NCBI GenBank assembly: GCA_029243025.1
Contig: JAQWSU010000045.1
Location: forward strand, 682,001 to 746,000
Direction of reading: 5' to 3'
Length of the DNA stretch: 64,000 nt
Source of the DNA: Pirellulaceae bacterium
Lineage (GTDB): Bacteria; Planctomycetota; Planctomycetia; Pirellulales; Pirellulaceae
Part shown: positions 54,093 to 63,122 of the stretch, in pieces
How positions within the stretch are numbered: position 1 is the first letter of the stretch
Layout of the letters: every line of letters starts with the position of its first letter
Position numbers and translations under genes: made by a program
Notes under the pieces: model-generated
The model's database searches: none
Told to the model about the DNA's origin: nothing
The model's input: the letters and a program-made list of their open reading frames with translations, nothing else

Positions 54093-56480
54093 ATGTTCCA
54101 TCGCGTTACAGTCTTGTCTCTGTTGGTTGGATCGGTCTTCAGTTTGACCTCGTGTGATCGGAAATCCGCACCAACGGGCAGCTCACAGCCTGCCAAGCAA
54201 ACGACTGCTGGTTCAAAAGACGAAGCAGCTGCGTCACTCTCACCAAAAGTCACAAAGACAGCAGAAGTCAACAAAAATGTGTTGGCATCCCAACGGAATC
54301 AACTTGACGAAACCGTCTGGAACAAAGAGGTCATCGCGCAGCAATATGAAATGGCGCTAGTGAATCTTTGGGATGCTTTACTGGACCAGAGTCGCTTACC
54401 AGACGGCGATGAACTGTTTGTGTTACAGCATCTCCAGTTCGAGACAATCACGCTTGGTCATGCAGGTGAAGCACGAAGACTCGACCACGGAATCTCAATT
54501 TCACCTTTGGATGCCAACGCAAGTCAAATCCTTCCGACTGACTGGAAGATCCTGGTCGGCAAAGCACGCGATGATGGCTATCGCCTCATCCAATCCGAAT
54601 GGCACCACGCGGCATTCGATATCGACGAAGACGGTAAGGCCAAATCCACCATATTCATGGCTCTATATGCGACAAACGCGATAAAACAGGAACGGTGCGT
54701 TATTCGTGGCAATCTTATCGTCGACTGGCAACCCCGATCTGACAGCCAATCGATTCCCATCGCAGCGTCGATCGACGCAACCAGACTCGAGCGACTGTCT
54801 CGCACAGGCCCTGGCGGATTCAGCAAGATTCTTACCGTCGACCATACTCGACCCGATACGCGTTCCGGTGTTCAACCGGTCCTGGCACATGATTTGAACG
54901 GGGACGGTCTATCAGAGATCCTGCTTGTCGGCAGCAACGAATTACTCATAAATCAGGGGGACGGTTCTTTCCAACGAGAACGCCTCTGCCTTCATCGAGA
55001 ACGAGTCTTCGAAACGGGAATCGTTGCGGAAATGACCGGCGATGGATTACCTGACTTGGTGCTTCCGGGAGTCCGAGGTGATCTACTGCTTTACGAGGGG
55101 CAGCAGAGCGGACGCTTCACAAGCCCGCCTATCGGAAAAGCTCGGCAAGGCGGTCCGTTGGTCCAACCGCAAGCGATGACCGTGGGTGACGTTGATCTGG
55201 ACGGGGATCTCGACCTTTGGATCGGTCAATATAAGATCGCTTATATCGGCGGACAAATGCCCACACCGTATTACGATGCCAATGATGGATTCCCTGCTTT
55301 TTTACTACTTAACGATGGACAGGGTCGCTTCAGTCCAGCCACCGAAGAATCGGGCTTGGCCGAAAAACGTTTCCGCAGAAGCTACGGAGGCTCATTGATC
55401 GACCTCGATACGGATGGCGACTTGGATCTCTTGGTGGTCAGTGACTTTGCCGGCGTTGATTACTACGAGAATGATGGCCGGGGCTATTTCCGTGACGTCA
55501 CGGATGACACTTTTGACGAGCGCCACTTATTTGGGATGTCAGTATCTTTTGCCGACTTCGATTTAGACGGTCAGACGGACATCTTCGTCACAGGTATGGC
55601 CTCGACCACAGCACGCCGTCTCGAGCACATGAAACTTGGCCGACGCGATCGTCCGGAGATTCATTTAATGCGTTCACGCATGGGCTATGGGAACCGCATG
55701 TATCTCGCGAATGGAAACCGATTCACGGAACCGACTTTCCGAGATCAAGCGGCGAGAACAGGCTGGTCTTGGGGTTCAACTGCCTTTGATTTTGATAATG
55801 ACGCTGATCCAGACATCTACGTTGCCAACGGCCACAGCAGCGGAAAATCAACGAAAGATCATTGCACTCATTTTTGGTGCCACGACATCTACGAAGGAGA
55901 CTCAAAACCCAACAAAGCAACTCAGGAACTATTTCAAGAAGTTTTGTCCGGCTATTTTGATCGTTCGGAATCTTGGGACGGCTACCAAAAAAATGCGTTG
56001 TTGATGAACAACGATGGCCAAGCGTTCGAAAACATCGCCTTTCTGCTCGGCCTTGGACACGAGTTCGACGGTCGAGCGGCAATCAGTGATGATATCGACG
56101 GCGATGGACGAGTCGACTTGCTTGTTGTGGAGGACAAATGGAACAACGGCCAACGTCTTCACATCTATCGCAACGGACTAGATACTGAAAACCACTGGAT
56201 TGGCGTTCATCTGTCAGACAAAGTTGCAGGGCACAGTCCCATCGGTTGCCGCGTTACACTTTTTTGCGATGACTATTCGACGTCCGACGTAATTGTCGCA
56301 GGCGACTCCATTCACGCGCAACACGCTCCCACGGCTCACTTCGGCATCGGAAAACGAGATAACGTACAGGCAATCGAAGTGACATGGATCGACGGACACA
56401 AGGAAAGAATCGACAATCCGGCGATTGACCAGTATCATCGCATCAAGCGCAGCGATCCCTCTTCGCCATCAAATGAGTGA
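54093..56480 (+). CDS. FG-GAP/ASPIC-UnbV (CRTAC1-like) lipoprotein
   Basis: 795 residues. Lipobox LTSC (Cys21) indicates a lipid-anchored extracytoplasmic protein. A 200-residue N-terminal region precedes seven FG-GAP/VCBS-type blades with calcium-loop motifs (DLNGDGLSEILLV, EMTGDGLPDLVLP, DVDLDGDLDLWIG, DLDTDGDLDLLVV, DFDLDGQTDIFVT, DFDNDADPDIYVA, DIDGDGRVDLLVV). The C-terminus is an ASPIC/UnbV module (GCRVTLFCDD, HFGIGKRDNVQAIEVTWIDG). CRTAC1-like proteins are common in planctomycetes; roles are adhesive or binding and not proven. Monocistronic by layout. Confidence 0.92.
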   Translation: MFHRVTVLSLLVGSVFSLTSCDRKSAPTGSSQPAKQTTAGSKDEAAASLSPKVTKTAEVNKNVLASQRNQLDETVWNKEVIAQQYEMALVNLWDALLDQSRLPDGDELFVLQHLQFETITLGHAGEARRLDHGISISPLDANASQILPTDWKILVGKARDDGYRLIQSEWHHAAFDIDEDGKAKSTIFMALYATNAIKQERCVIRGNLIVDWQPRSDSQSIPIAASIDATRLERLSRTGPGGFSKILTVDHTRPDTRSGVQPVLAHDLNGDGLSEILLVGSNELLINQGDGSFQRERLCLHRERVFETGIVAEMTGDGLPDLVLPGVRGDLLLYEGQQSGRFTSPPIGKARQGGPLVQPQAMTVGDVDLDGDLDLWIGQYKIAYIGGQMPTPYYDANDGFPAFLLLNDGQGRFSPATEESGLAEKRFRRSYGGSLIDLDTDGDLDLLVVSDFAGVDYYENDGRGYFRDVTDDTFDERHLFGMSVSFADFDLDGQTDIFVTGMASTTARRLEHMKLGRRDRPEIHLMRSRMGYGNRMYLANGNRFTEPTFRDQAARTGWSWGSTAFDFDNDADPDIYVANGHSSGKSTKDHCTHFWCHDIYEGDSKPNKATQELFQEVLSGYFDRSESWDGYQKNALLMNNDGQAFENIAFLLGLGHEFDGRAAISDDIDGDGRVDLLVVEDKWNNGQRLHIYRNGLDTENHWIGVHLSDKVAGHSPIGCRVTLFCDDYSTSDVIVAGDSIHAQHAPTAHFGIGKRDNVQAIEVTWIDGHKERIDNPAIDQYHRIKRSDPSSPSNE

Positions 56481-56557
56481 TCCTCTTCAAGCCGACTCGG
56501 CAGATCGTTGCAACACGATTGGCCGCCAGTTCACAAACGGACGCATCAGCTTCCCAA

Positions 56558-58057
56558 CTAAGCAGGTAGGAGTCTCTTGGCTCTCAGCAAAGCATCTTGC
56601 CACACATCGGCCGCCAGCCAACGGATCAAGGGAAGGTAGACAACGAGACTGACGATGGTAATGACTGCAATTTGAACCAGGTGTTGAATCGTTGAATGGG
56701 TCGTCAACACAGGCAGGGCCAAGTAGCCGATTGCAGTGGCGATCGCCACCGCCACGATGGAAACTAACATGGGCAGCACAATGACTGACGCAAAGCGTGA
56801 CAGCACATGACCGTCGGGGCGCATGACTACGAAAAACTCAAGAGTCGTCGACAAGGTATAGAATACGGCAACAGCAATCGACAAACCAAAGGCCGAGCCT
56901 AACCACGTCCCCAGGATTGTCAAAGGAAAGAACAGGCAAATGGAGAATGCAGAAAGAATCATATGTGTGCGAAACCGTCCCTGAGCTTTGAATAAGCTCG
57001 CTACCGGCCAACTCATTGTCCGGATTGTCATTCCCAAACACATGATCTGCATAAGTGGTATTGCTTCGTACCACTTCGGCTCAAAGCACACCTTCACAAT
57101 GGGATCTGCAACGCTTGCCATTAGGAGACAAATTGGGAAGCAGACTGCCGCGATGAGTCGGGCGGCGCGGACGAATGCCTTGAACTGTTTGCCAGACTCT
57201 AAGGACAACTGACTCAATGCAGGAAATAGCACCCGAGCCATCTGAAAGGTCAGCAGAGACATCACATGTCTTGACATCCGATAGGCAAAGAAATAGACGC
57301 CTACCACCGTCAAACTCGCAAAACGCCCCAACACAACATAATCGCCCTCCTCAATGACCCACATGAAAACCAACGAGCCCACGACCATCACACCATCGTT
57401 CAACAAATATTTCCACCTGCGGACCTGTGGTCGAAATCGAATTTTTATCGGCGCAAAACACCAGCAGAGAATAAGGTGCCCGATCGATGTAATAATGGCT
57501 CCGTAGGCAAAACTGAAGGCCCCAAACCCCATCGATGCAAATGAAACTTTCAAAACAAAATCTAATGTTGCGACCAGCATACCGATAATTGCCAGTTCGC
57601 GAAAACGCATTTGAACTTGGAGTTTTGCCCGATTGACAGCGCCGGCTGCACTTATCGGAAATACAATCGCCAACGTGCCAATCAGCCGAACAAGTGTCGC
57701 CGGATCATCAGTACGATAGAAACGAGCGGCCACCGGCGCCAAAAGCAGGGTGAACAAAAATGCCAAAATTCCGATCGTCGTCGAGAGCCAAAACCCAACA
57801 CTGGCCCAGGTATTGAAGGAACGTTGGCGAGCAACTAACACCTCCAGCACACCGGCTTGGTGAAACATTGCGGCGAAACTGTAGACCGTGAGAGCGAGTC
57901 CATAGAGTCCAAATTCATCTCGGAGCAGAAGTTTGGCCAGGATCAACTGTAGAACCAGCGCAGCCGCTTTGACGTAAATCGCTTGCCCGGTCATCAACAC
58001 GGCAGCATGAGATGCCCGATCACCTAACGAGGTCTTAGTTTGCCGGTTTGCAGGCAT
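56558..58057 (-). CDS. Polysaccharide flippase (Wzx/MurJ-like, MOP superfamily)
   Basis: 499 residues with about 12-14 membrane helices. The N-terminus SLGDRASHAAVLMTGQAIYVKAAALVLQL is the typical oligosaccharide-flippase opening; further features are FGLYGLALTVYSFAAMFHQAGV and DYVVLGRFASLTVVGVYFFAYRMS, matching the polysaccharide-synthesis branch (PF01943/PF13440). It would translocate a lipid-linked oligosaccharide across the inner membrane. No glycosyltransferases accompany it here. The divergent neighbour is an asparagine-synthase-like gene, a pairing seen in surface-polysaccharide clusters. Convergent with the FG-GAP lipoprotein gene. Confidence 0.9.
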   Translation of the reverse strand: MPANRQTKTSLGDRASHAAVLMTGQAIYVKAAALVLQLILAKLLLRDEFGLYGLALTVYSFAAMFHQAGVLEVLVARQRSFNTWASVGFWLSTTIGILAFLFTLLLAPVAARFYRTDDPATLVRLIGTLAIVFPISAAGAVNRAKLQVQMRFRELAIIGMLVATLDFVLKVSFASMGFGAFSFAYGAIITSIGHLILCWCFAPIKIRFRPQVRRWKYLLNDGVMVVGSLVFMWVIEEGDYVVLGRFASLTVVGVYFFAYRMSRHVMSLLTFQMARVLFPALSQLSLESGKQFKAFVRAARLIAAVCFPICLLMASVADPIVKVCFEPKWYEAIPLMQIMCLGMTIRTMSWPVASLFKAQGRFRTHMILSAFSICLFFPLTILGTWLGSAFGLSIAVAVFYTLSTTLEFFVVMRPDGHVLSRFASVIVLPMLVSIVAVAIATAIGYLALPVLTTHSTIQHLVQIAVITIVSLVVYLPLIRWLAADVWQDALLRAKRLLPA

Positions 58058-58230
58058 ACGCTGAACATTTTCTATCGACAGGTCAAGCCAAAGGTGGCAG
58101 CAAGCGAATCGCCAAGCATCTTTCCGTGGGCGATGCCGAAGACATCAATCCTGAGGCCCTTCAATGCGGAAGGCTGAATAGATGCCTCAATCTTTGCCGT
58201 GCGTTCGGTCGATGATCTCAGTATTGTGAA

Positions 58231-59991
58231 GTGCACCACCGCCAACTATTATCGGTTGAGCACTTCATTTCGGTAAGCTTATTCCCGACATCTATTTGTG
58301 ACGCTCAACCCGAATACAAAGTTTATCCCATGCAACCGTCTGCTCACATCTCACTTAACGGCCAGGGCATTGATTACAGCAATGCAAACTCAGTGGAGGA
58401 GTCAGATTATACCATTGCTTGGGATGGTTTCCTTTACGACGCTGACGGCAAACCCCATCAGATCGCAATTCGTCGATTCATCGATCGACTCAGGCAAGGC
58501 GACAATCTGATTGACCTTTGCGGCACTCTCGGAGGTTCTTTTTTTGTTGCGATTTGGGATAAGCAGAAACAACATGGCCATGCGTTTGTCGACGAAAACG
58601 GCCTCTATTCTGCTTACCGCAATCGCCATGCGGTGGCAAAATCGTTCCTCCATCTGCTGGACGATACCTCGCAGGACGAACACTCCCTGAACTCGGAATC
58701 AGTCGTCGAGTTTCTCCAGATGGGCAACGTCTATTTTGGGAAGACTCTCTCAGACGGCATCACGAAAATTTCCCAACGAGAAATTCTTAAAGTCAATCGA
58801 GAGGGCGTGTCGGTCATTAAGCGAACAGTCCCCGAGATCAACGATCCGCCCGTCTATGCGAATCTTTTTGATGCGATGGAACCCGTTGCCGAGGCGGCGA
58901 AACAATGCAATCCGAGTATCGATCTCACTGGAGGATTCGATTCACGACTCGTCGCTTGCTTGATGAACCATCACCAGGTTTCATTCGAAGCCGCTTTATC
59001 CGGCGAATCCGACCATCCAGACTGCGTGCTCGGCCAGCAAGTTGCTGAGGCTTTAGGCTGCAAGTTCGTCTTCACCACCTGGAAAACAGATCAACTTGAA
59101 GCCGACTTACCTGATTTAATGGGCCGTTTGGATGGTATGTGCGGCTATCTAAGCACCTTTCACCGCTTGTGCCAGCTTACGGACGAACGCCAGAATCGAG
59201 GAATCGATTTGTCGTTCAAAGGCAGTGGGGGCGAGCTCTACAAAGATTTCTTTTGGGCTCAAGACTTTCCTTTTTATGCCAGCAAGAAGTCAAGGCTAAA
59301 TCGCCTACACCGGCTGCGGCTAGAATTTGAATTATTGTCGCCAAACGTACTGACCGAGGAGTTTTTCGAGCACTTTCTTTCGGCAAGAAAGTATCGACAA
59401 CAACGCCTGCAAGAATACAGCCTTCCGCTTAATACCCAGACTTACGACAACGTGTATTTCAACGAGCGTGTGCAAACTTGGAACGGTCGCCTAATCACCT
59501 CCTGTCAAGCGCCTACGATCGCTTCCCATTCTCCTCTCTGCGAGACGCGTGCTGTCCAAATTGGTTTTTCTGCGGCCCGTAGTCTACGCTTTTACAATCG
59601 GCTACATCGCCATTACATTTCGCAAGAAAGTCCAGCTGCGGCTCAAGTCTACACGACTGATGGCACAACAGCGTCAAATCGAGCGAGTGATTTGGTCCGA
59701 GATGGGGCGGGTTACGCTTATGGAAAATCACGAAAGCTACTGAAGAAGCTCAACCAATTGCTCCTGAACCGGACGCGATTTGAAGCTTCCACTTTCTCAG
59801 CGACTGACCGCATCCTGAACACCGACCTGGCGAGACAAAGTTTGAACGCCTTGAAATCGTCCGGAATCGTGCAAGAGCCGGTCGAATACTCGAACATCTC
59901 ACCGAGATTCCGAGAGTTTTTCTTCGCAATGGGCTGGCTGCTTGCCCGATCATCCGCTTTGAAAATTGAGGCACCGACCCGCAAACGATGA
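58231..59991 (+). CDS. Asparagine synthase-like protein with degenerate glutaminase domain
   Basis: 586 residues from GTG 58231, or 553 from ATG 58330; there is no Shine-Dalgarno sequence for either. The C-terminal synthetase domain is identified by the PP-loop DLTGGFDSR (residues 231-239, pyrophosphate-binding) and SFKGSGGELYKDFFW. The N-terminal half resembles a class II amidotransferase fold (GGSFFVAIWDKQKQHG, FVDENGLYSAYR), but there is no Cys at position 2, so glutamine hydrolysis is not expected. Such proteins occur in polysaccharide and natural-product loci, where they amidate or adenylate other substrates (beta-lactam synthetase-like). Divergent to the flippase gene, 173 bp away. Confidence 0.78.
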   Translation: MHHRQLLSVEHFISVSLFPTSICDAQPEYKVYPMQPSAHISLNGQGIDYSNANSVEESDYTIAWDGFLYDADGKPHQIAIRRFIDRLRQGDNLIDLCGTLGGSFFVAIWDKQKQHGHAFVDENGLYSAYRNRHAVAKSFLHLLDDTSQDEHSLNSESVVEFLQMGNVYFGKTLSDGITKISQREILKVNREGVSVIKRTVPEINDPPVYANLFDAMEPVAEAAKQCNPSIDLTGGFDSRLVACLMNHHQVSFEAALSGESDHPDCVLGQQVAEALGCKFVFTTWKTDQLEADLPDLMGRLDGMCGYLSTFHRLCQLTDERQNRGIDLSFKGSGGELYKDFFWAQDFPFYASKKSRLNRLHRLRLEFELLSPNVLTEEFFEHFLSARKYRQQRLQEYSLPLNTQTYDNVYFNERVQTWNGRLITSCQAPTIASHSPLCETRAVQIGFSAARSLRFYNRLHRHYISQESPAAAQVYTTDGTTASNRASDLVRDGAGYAYGKSRKLLKKLNQLLLNRTRFEASTFSATDRILNTDLARQSLNALKSSGIVQEPVEYSNISPRFREFFFAMGWLLARSSALKIEAPTRKR

Positions 59992-60033
59992 CCAAGCGGT
60001 CATATCTCTTATCAACCCCAGGCGATGATTGGA

Positions 60034-60510
60034 CTAAAGATACATGCCGACGAATCCACCCGCATCATCGCTTTCCTGCTGAATACGATCAATTCGTTCT
60101 TTGGCAAGTTGTAAGTCGCCGGCTTTGATATACCTATCGAACTCCACAGCAACCGACCGGGAAACCGTGTCGCAGAACCATCGCACGACCGACTCCGTCA
60201 ACCAATCGCACGTCTCACCCAACAGTTCGACTTGCAGATCACAATTTCTGGAATGGCAATCATCCCGATCCGTGAGCACGGTGCCTTCGAATTGAAACTC
60301 GATCGCACCTCGTTGATCATCATTAAGTAGGTGATAGACGCATCGTGCATTATGCAGGTAATAACTATTGTGCGACCCATGCTGCTCAATCGCTGCTTTA
60401 ATGCGATCGCAGAATGCCCGATACTTGGGCGACGCGTCCATCGGAACATCGAACCGAGAAATCGTACGTAGCGGCAAACAGTCGAAGGAAATTTCCACCC
60501 ATTGGTTCAT
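60034..60510 (-). CDS. Conserved planctomycete protein of unknown function
   Basis: 158 residues, no signal peptide or membrane segment, so probably cytoplasmic. A cysteine- and aromatic-rich alpha/beta protein: WVEISFDCLPLR, SPKYRAFCDRIKAAIEQHG, YYLHNARCVYHLLN, GAIEFQFEGTVLTD, CDWLTESVVRWF and the C-terminal ESDDAGGFVGMYL. I recall closely similar proteins in other planctomycetes but no known domain or function. The strongly conserved-looking motifs argue it is a real gene. Its stop is 43 bp from the end of the convergent asparagine-synthase-like gene. Confidence 0.75.
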   Translation of the reverse strand: MNQWVEISFDCLPLRTISRFDVPMDASPKYRAFCDRIKAAIEQHGSHNSYYLHNARCVYHLLNDDQRGAIEFQFEGTVLTDRDDCHSRNCDLQVELLGETCDWLTESVVRWFCDTVSRSVAVEFDRYIKAGDLQLAKERIDRIQQESDDAGGFVGMYL

Positions 60511-60592
60511 GGCGGCTGACCTCGCGAGAAACGAACCTGCGAGCGCGCGACAGATGCACTCGTCTACTCACAACGTTACTTCGGAACGCCGA

Positions 60593-62659
60593 CTAATTCC
60601 AGCCCAGAGTGAGCCATCCATCGGCAGAGGAGACGTAATCGAGCTTCAAATCTTCGAGTTCTCGCAAACGTTCGGGCAGTTTCAGTCCCTCTCCATCGAT
60701 TTGCGATTTGAATAAACCCTCGAACTTCTTCGTCATAAACGTCTTATTTCGCAACTCCAGTAAACTCAACCGCTGGCCCTCTTTGCCTGGATAGGTGACA
60801 TTAATGTCACCATCTCGAACGAGCCGCGCTTTGCCATTTTCCGACGTGAGTTTGTAAGTTGCTGCCACCTGCATATTCTTTCGCACAACTTGATCGCCAC
60901 GAGTAAACCGGCGGCCACGGATCGCAATTGTGACTCTTCCGTCGTCGAACGTAATTTTCATCGGTTGCAGACGGTCAAAAGTGATCGACCATGGGTCATC
61001 ATCTTCGTTGATGAGCAACTCGTCGGGAACCTCCCCAGTCACCTCTTTCACTAAATCTTGAGCCCGTTCGTCGGTCATTAAGAATCCACCAACCGCATTG
61101 ACGGCCGAATTCAGAAACAGTGATTCGTGAACCTGAACGACAACACTGTGCTCAGGCGTTTGAGGTGGGACGTTGCTAGCCGACAACTGGACCTGTTGCC
61201 CTTGTAGAGCACGCAGATTTAGCCGATTCTTCGTTGTCCAAAGTCGCACCCAGCGGGGATAAATGTTTCGTCGTCGCAAGGGCTGTCGCAAATCAGTATT
61301 CAATCGTTGATTACTCTTCGCAATCAAATCAGCCGCTTGCTCATCCATCATGCCAGCGACACGACGTTCGGCCAGCCCCGAGGAGATTCGTTCCGCTTGA
61401 CCTTGTTGCTTCCGCGCCTGTTTCCATGCAATCTTCTCGATCAGTTTCGAACCGAAGTCACGATCAGCCCGAATGCTATAAATCTGTGAATCCGTCGAGC
61501 AACTGACCGTAGCGGGCTCGCCAACGACTCCTTCGGCATCGACCATCAGCAGCTTACGTCCCAAAATTTGGGTTTTGCCGAGGCTGTAAATTCTTACCGG
61601 TTTCCGCCGCCCCACCGTATCGGAGTCCGAAACGCCCGTCAGCACCACTTCGATGGCTGCTTTGTTCTTGTAAGGAATAAGCTGAGCCGACAAATTGCCA
61701 ACCGTATGTGCAACCCCGCGGATACGCGTACCGAGAATCCTCTCGTTCAACGAGGTATTCTGATCGATCTTTTCCGCCAATCCCTTGGCTACCGTTTTCG
61801 CCGAGGCGGAGAAATAGAAATTCGCTTTTCCATATCGATTGCGAACTTCTGAAACAATCTCCGGAGTTTGCCCTAGCTGTTCAAGCCAAACTAATCGGGT
61901 CGCAATTTGGGAAGGCGAAAGTCGCGGGTCCGCAAGCTCAGCCGATAGGGCTTGCAATTGGTCGGCAAATCGCTTCTGAATCGCCGGATCAGACTTGGCC
62001 ATCAACAATCGTCGATACTCAAGCAGGGTATCACGCAACTTGACAAACTCTCGTAATTCAAGACCAGGTTGGCCGCTATACAGTTTCGCGACCACACTTC
62101 CAAGCGATTCCGCGTTGGGTGACGTGTCGCTTTGAAGCTGACCTTGCATCGAATCCCACAACAGAAAGTCTTGCCACGCCTGGGCATTAGCTGATGTCCC
62201 ATGGGACAACATTTTTTGCAGCTCTCCAGCAGCCTTGTTAGCTCCTAAGCGAGCCGCTTCGACACGCTGCTCTGAGATGGGTGCGAACTGAGTTGAATAA
62301 TCTCCCACCCAGTCAGCAATCGCCTGATCTGTCGTGGTAGCATTTAACCACTCTCGAACTGCGTTCCTCACAGCTACAAAGGCGGGTGAATCGATGCCTG
62401 ACACCGGCTGGCGAAAACGACTCAACACCGACATGATTTTTGCCGGCTTCGCCTTGTCACCCTGGTCGAGCAATTGGGTTAATTCGTCAACGTGCAAGAA
62501 ACGCCGCCAGGCGTCGGCGTTGTCACCGACACCAAGCCATTGGTTCATCGTGTCGGTCGCCTCTCTCACTCTGTCGACAGACGAGTCAGCCCGTACTGCC
62601 TGCGAAGGGCTGATCGAAAGAGAGACCAGCAACAAAACGAAGATCCCAAGCGAACGCAT
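60593..62659 (-). CDS. Exported planctomycete protein of unknown function (paralogue of the 38374 gene)
   Basis: 688 residues with signal peptide MRSLGIFVLLLVSLSISPSQAVRA; mature protein predicted periplasmic. The N-terminal half is helical (NQWLGVGDNADAWRRFLHVDELTQLL, SPSQIATRLVWLEQL); the C-terminal half is beta-rich (YFSASAKTVAKGLAEKI, ILGTRIRGVAH, VQVHESLFLNSAV, VTIAIRGRRFTRG). Shared blocks with the 875-residue protein at 38374-41001 show common ancestry, though that copy is membrane-anchored. No active-site motif is visible. The gene is preceded (same strand) only by the divergent right-edge gene's leader and followed by the conserved 158-residue gene, which may share its transcript. 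Confidence 0.78.
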   Translation of the reverse strand: MRSLGIFVLLLVSLSISPSQAVRADSSVDRVREATDTMNQWLGVGDNADAWRRFLHVDELTQLLDQGDKAKPAKIMSVLSRFRQPVSGIDSPAFVAVRNAVREWLNATTTDQAIADWVGDYSTQFAPISEQRVEAARLGANKAAGELQKMLSHGTSANAQAWQDFLLWDSMQGQLQSDTSPNAESLGSVVAKLYSGQPGLELREFVKLRDTLLEYRRLLMAKSDPAIQKRFADQLQALSAELADPRLSPSQIATRLVWLEQLGQTPEIVSEVRNRYGKANFYFSASAKTVAKGLAEKIDQNTSLNERILGTRIRGVAHTVGNLSAQLIPYKNKAAIEVVLTGVSDSDTVGRRKPVRIYSLGKTQILGRKLLMVDAEGVVGEPATVSCSTDSQIYSIRADRDFGSKLIEKIAWKQARKQQGQAERISSGLAERRVAGMMDEQAADLIAKSNQRLNTDLRQPLRRRNIYPRWVRLWTTKNRLNLRALQGQQVQLSASNVPPQTPEHSVVVQVHESLFLNSAVNAVGGFLMTDERAQDLVKEVTGEVPDELLINEDDDPWSITFDRLQPMKITFDDGRVTIAIRGRRFTRGDQVVRKNMQVAATYKLTSENGKARLVRDGDINVTYPGKEGQRLSLLELRNKTFMTKKFEGLFKSQIDGEGLKLPERLRELEDLKLDYVSSADGWLTLGWN

Positions 62660-63122
62660 CTAGAAACTCCTTCGCTGAACCTGAAACCCCAATTCAAAAC
62701 CACCCACAATCATGAATCGGGTTCAGTTGGTTCCATCCCGCCGAATGCATTCCGACCGGGCTTGAAATTCGATGACAAGCATCTTAAACGGCAACGGCCG
62801 CAAAGACAACCTAGATTACGCAAACCAACCATCGCTTTCAATCGATACCCTCTACTCGTTGCCAGTATTTAACCAAGACACACTAACTTAGCCCACGTGA
62901 TCGCCGATTCCCCTCTGGCACCTTAACCGCCACCGTCTGGCAGAGAAGTTGCCTGACTCAATCGATATGTCCCATACGGACGGCCCAGTTGTTTGATTTT
63001 TTCAACATTTGGCGTTGCAAAAAGACCACCTTACCCATCCTGACAAGGTACGTTTTTCATGGCCCAACCGAGGCATGCCAAGTTGCTTGGATGCCACCGT
63101 AAAAACGTAAGGAGACAATCTC
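62660..63122. other. 463-bp divergent intergenic region with structured leader
   Basis: No gene seen. Holds the leader of the right-edge gene with a nested stem-loop (63049-63109) and a weak inverted repeat ACCTT...AAGGT (63028-63049). Confidence 0.5.
63049..63109 (+). promoter_or_regulatory. Nested stem-loop abutting the ribosome-binding site
   Basis: Outer arms TACGTTTTT (63049-63057) and AAAAACGTA (63101-63109) pair perfectly over nine bases. Between them GGCAT-g-CCAAG (63072-63082) pairs with CTTGGATGCC (63086-63095), ten pairs with a one-base bulge and a 3-base loop. The Shine-Dalgarno AAGGAGA begins right at the base of the outer stem. A leader controlling translation is likely but inferred. 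Confidence 0.5.
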
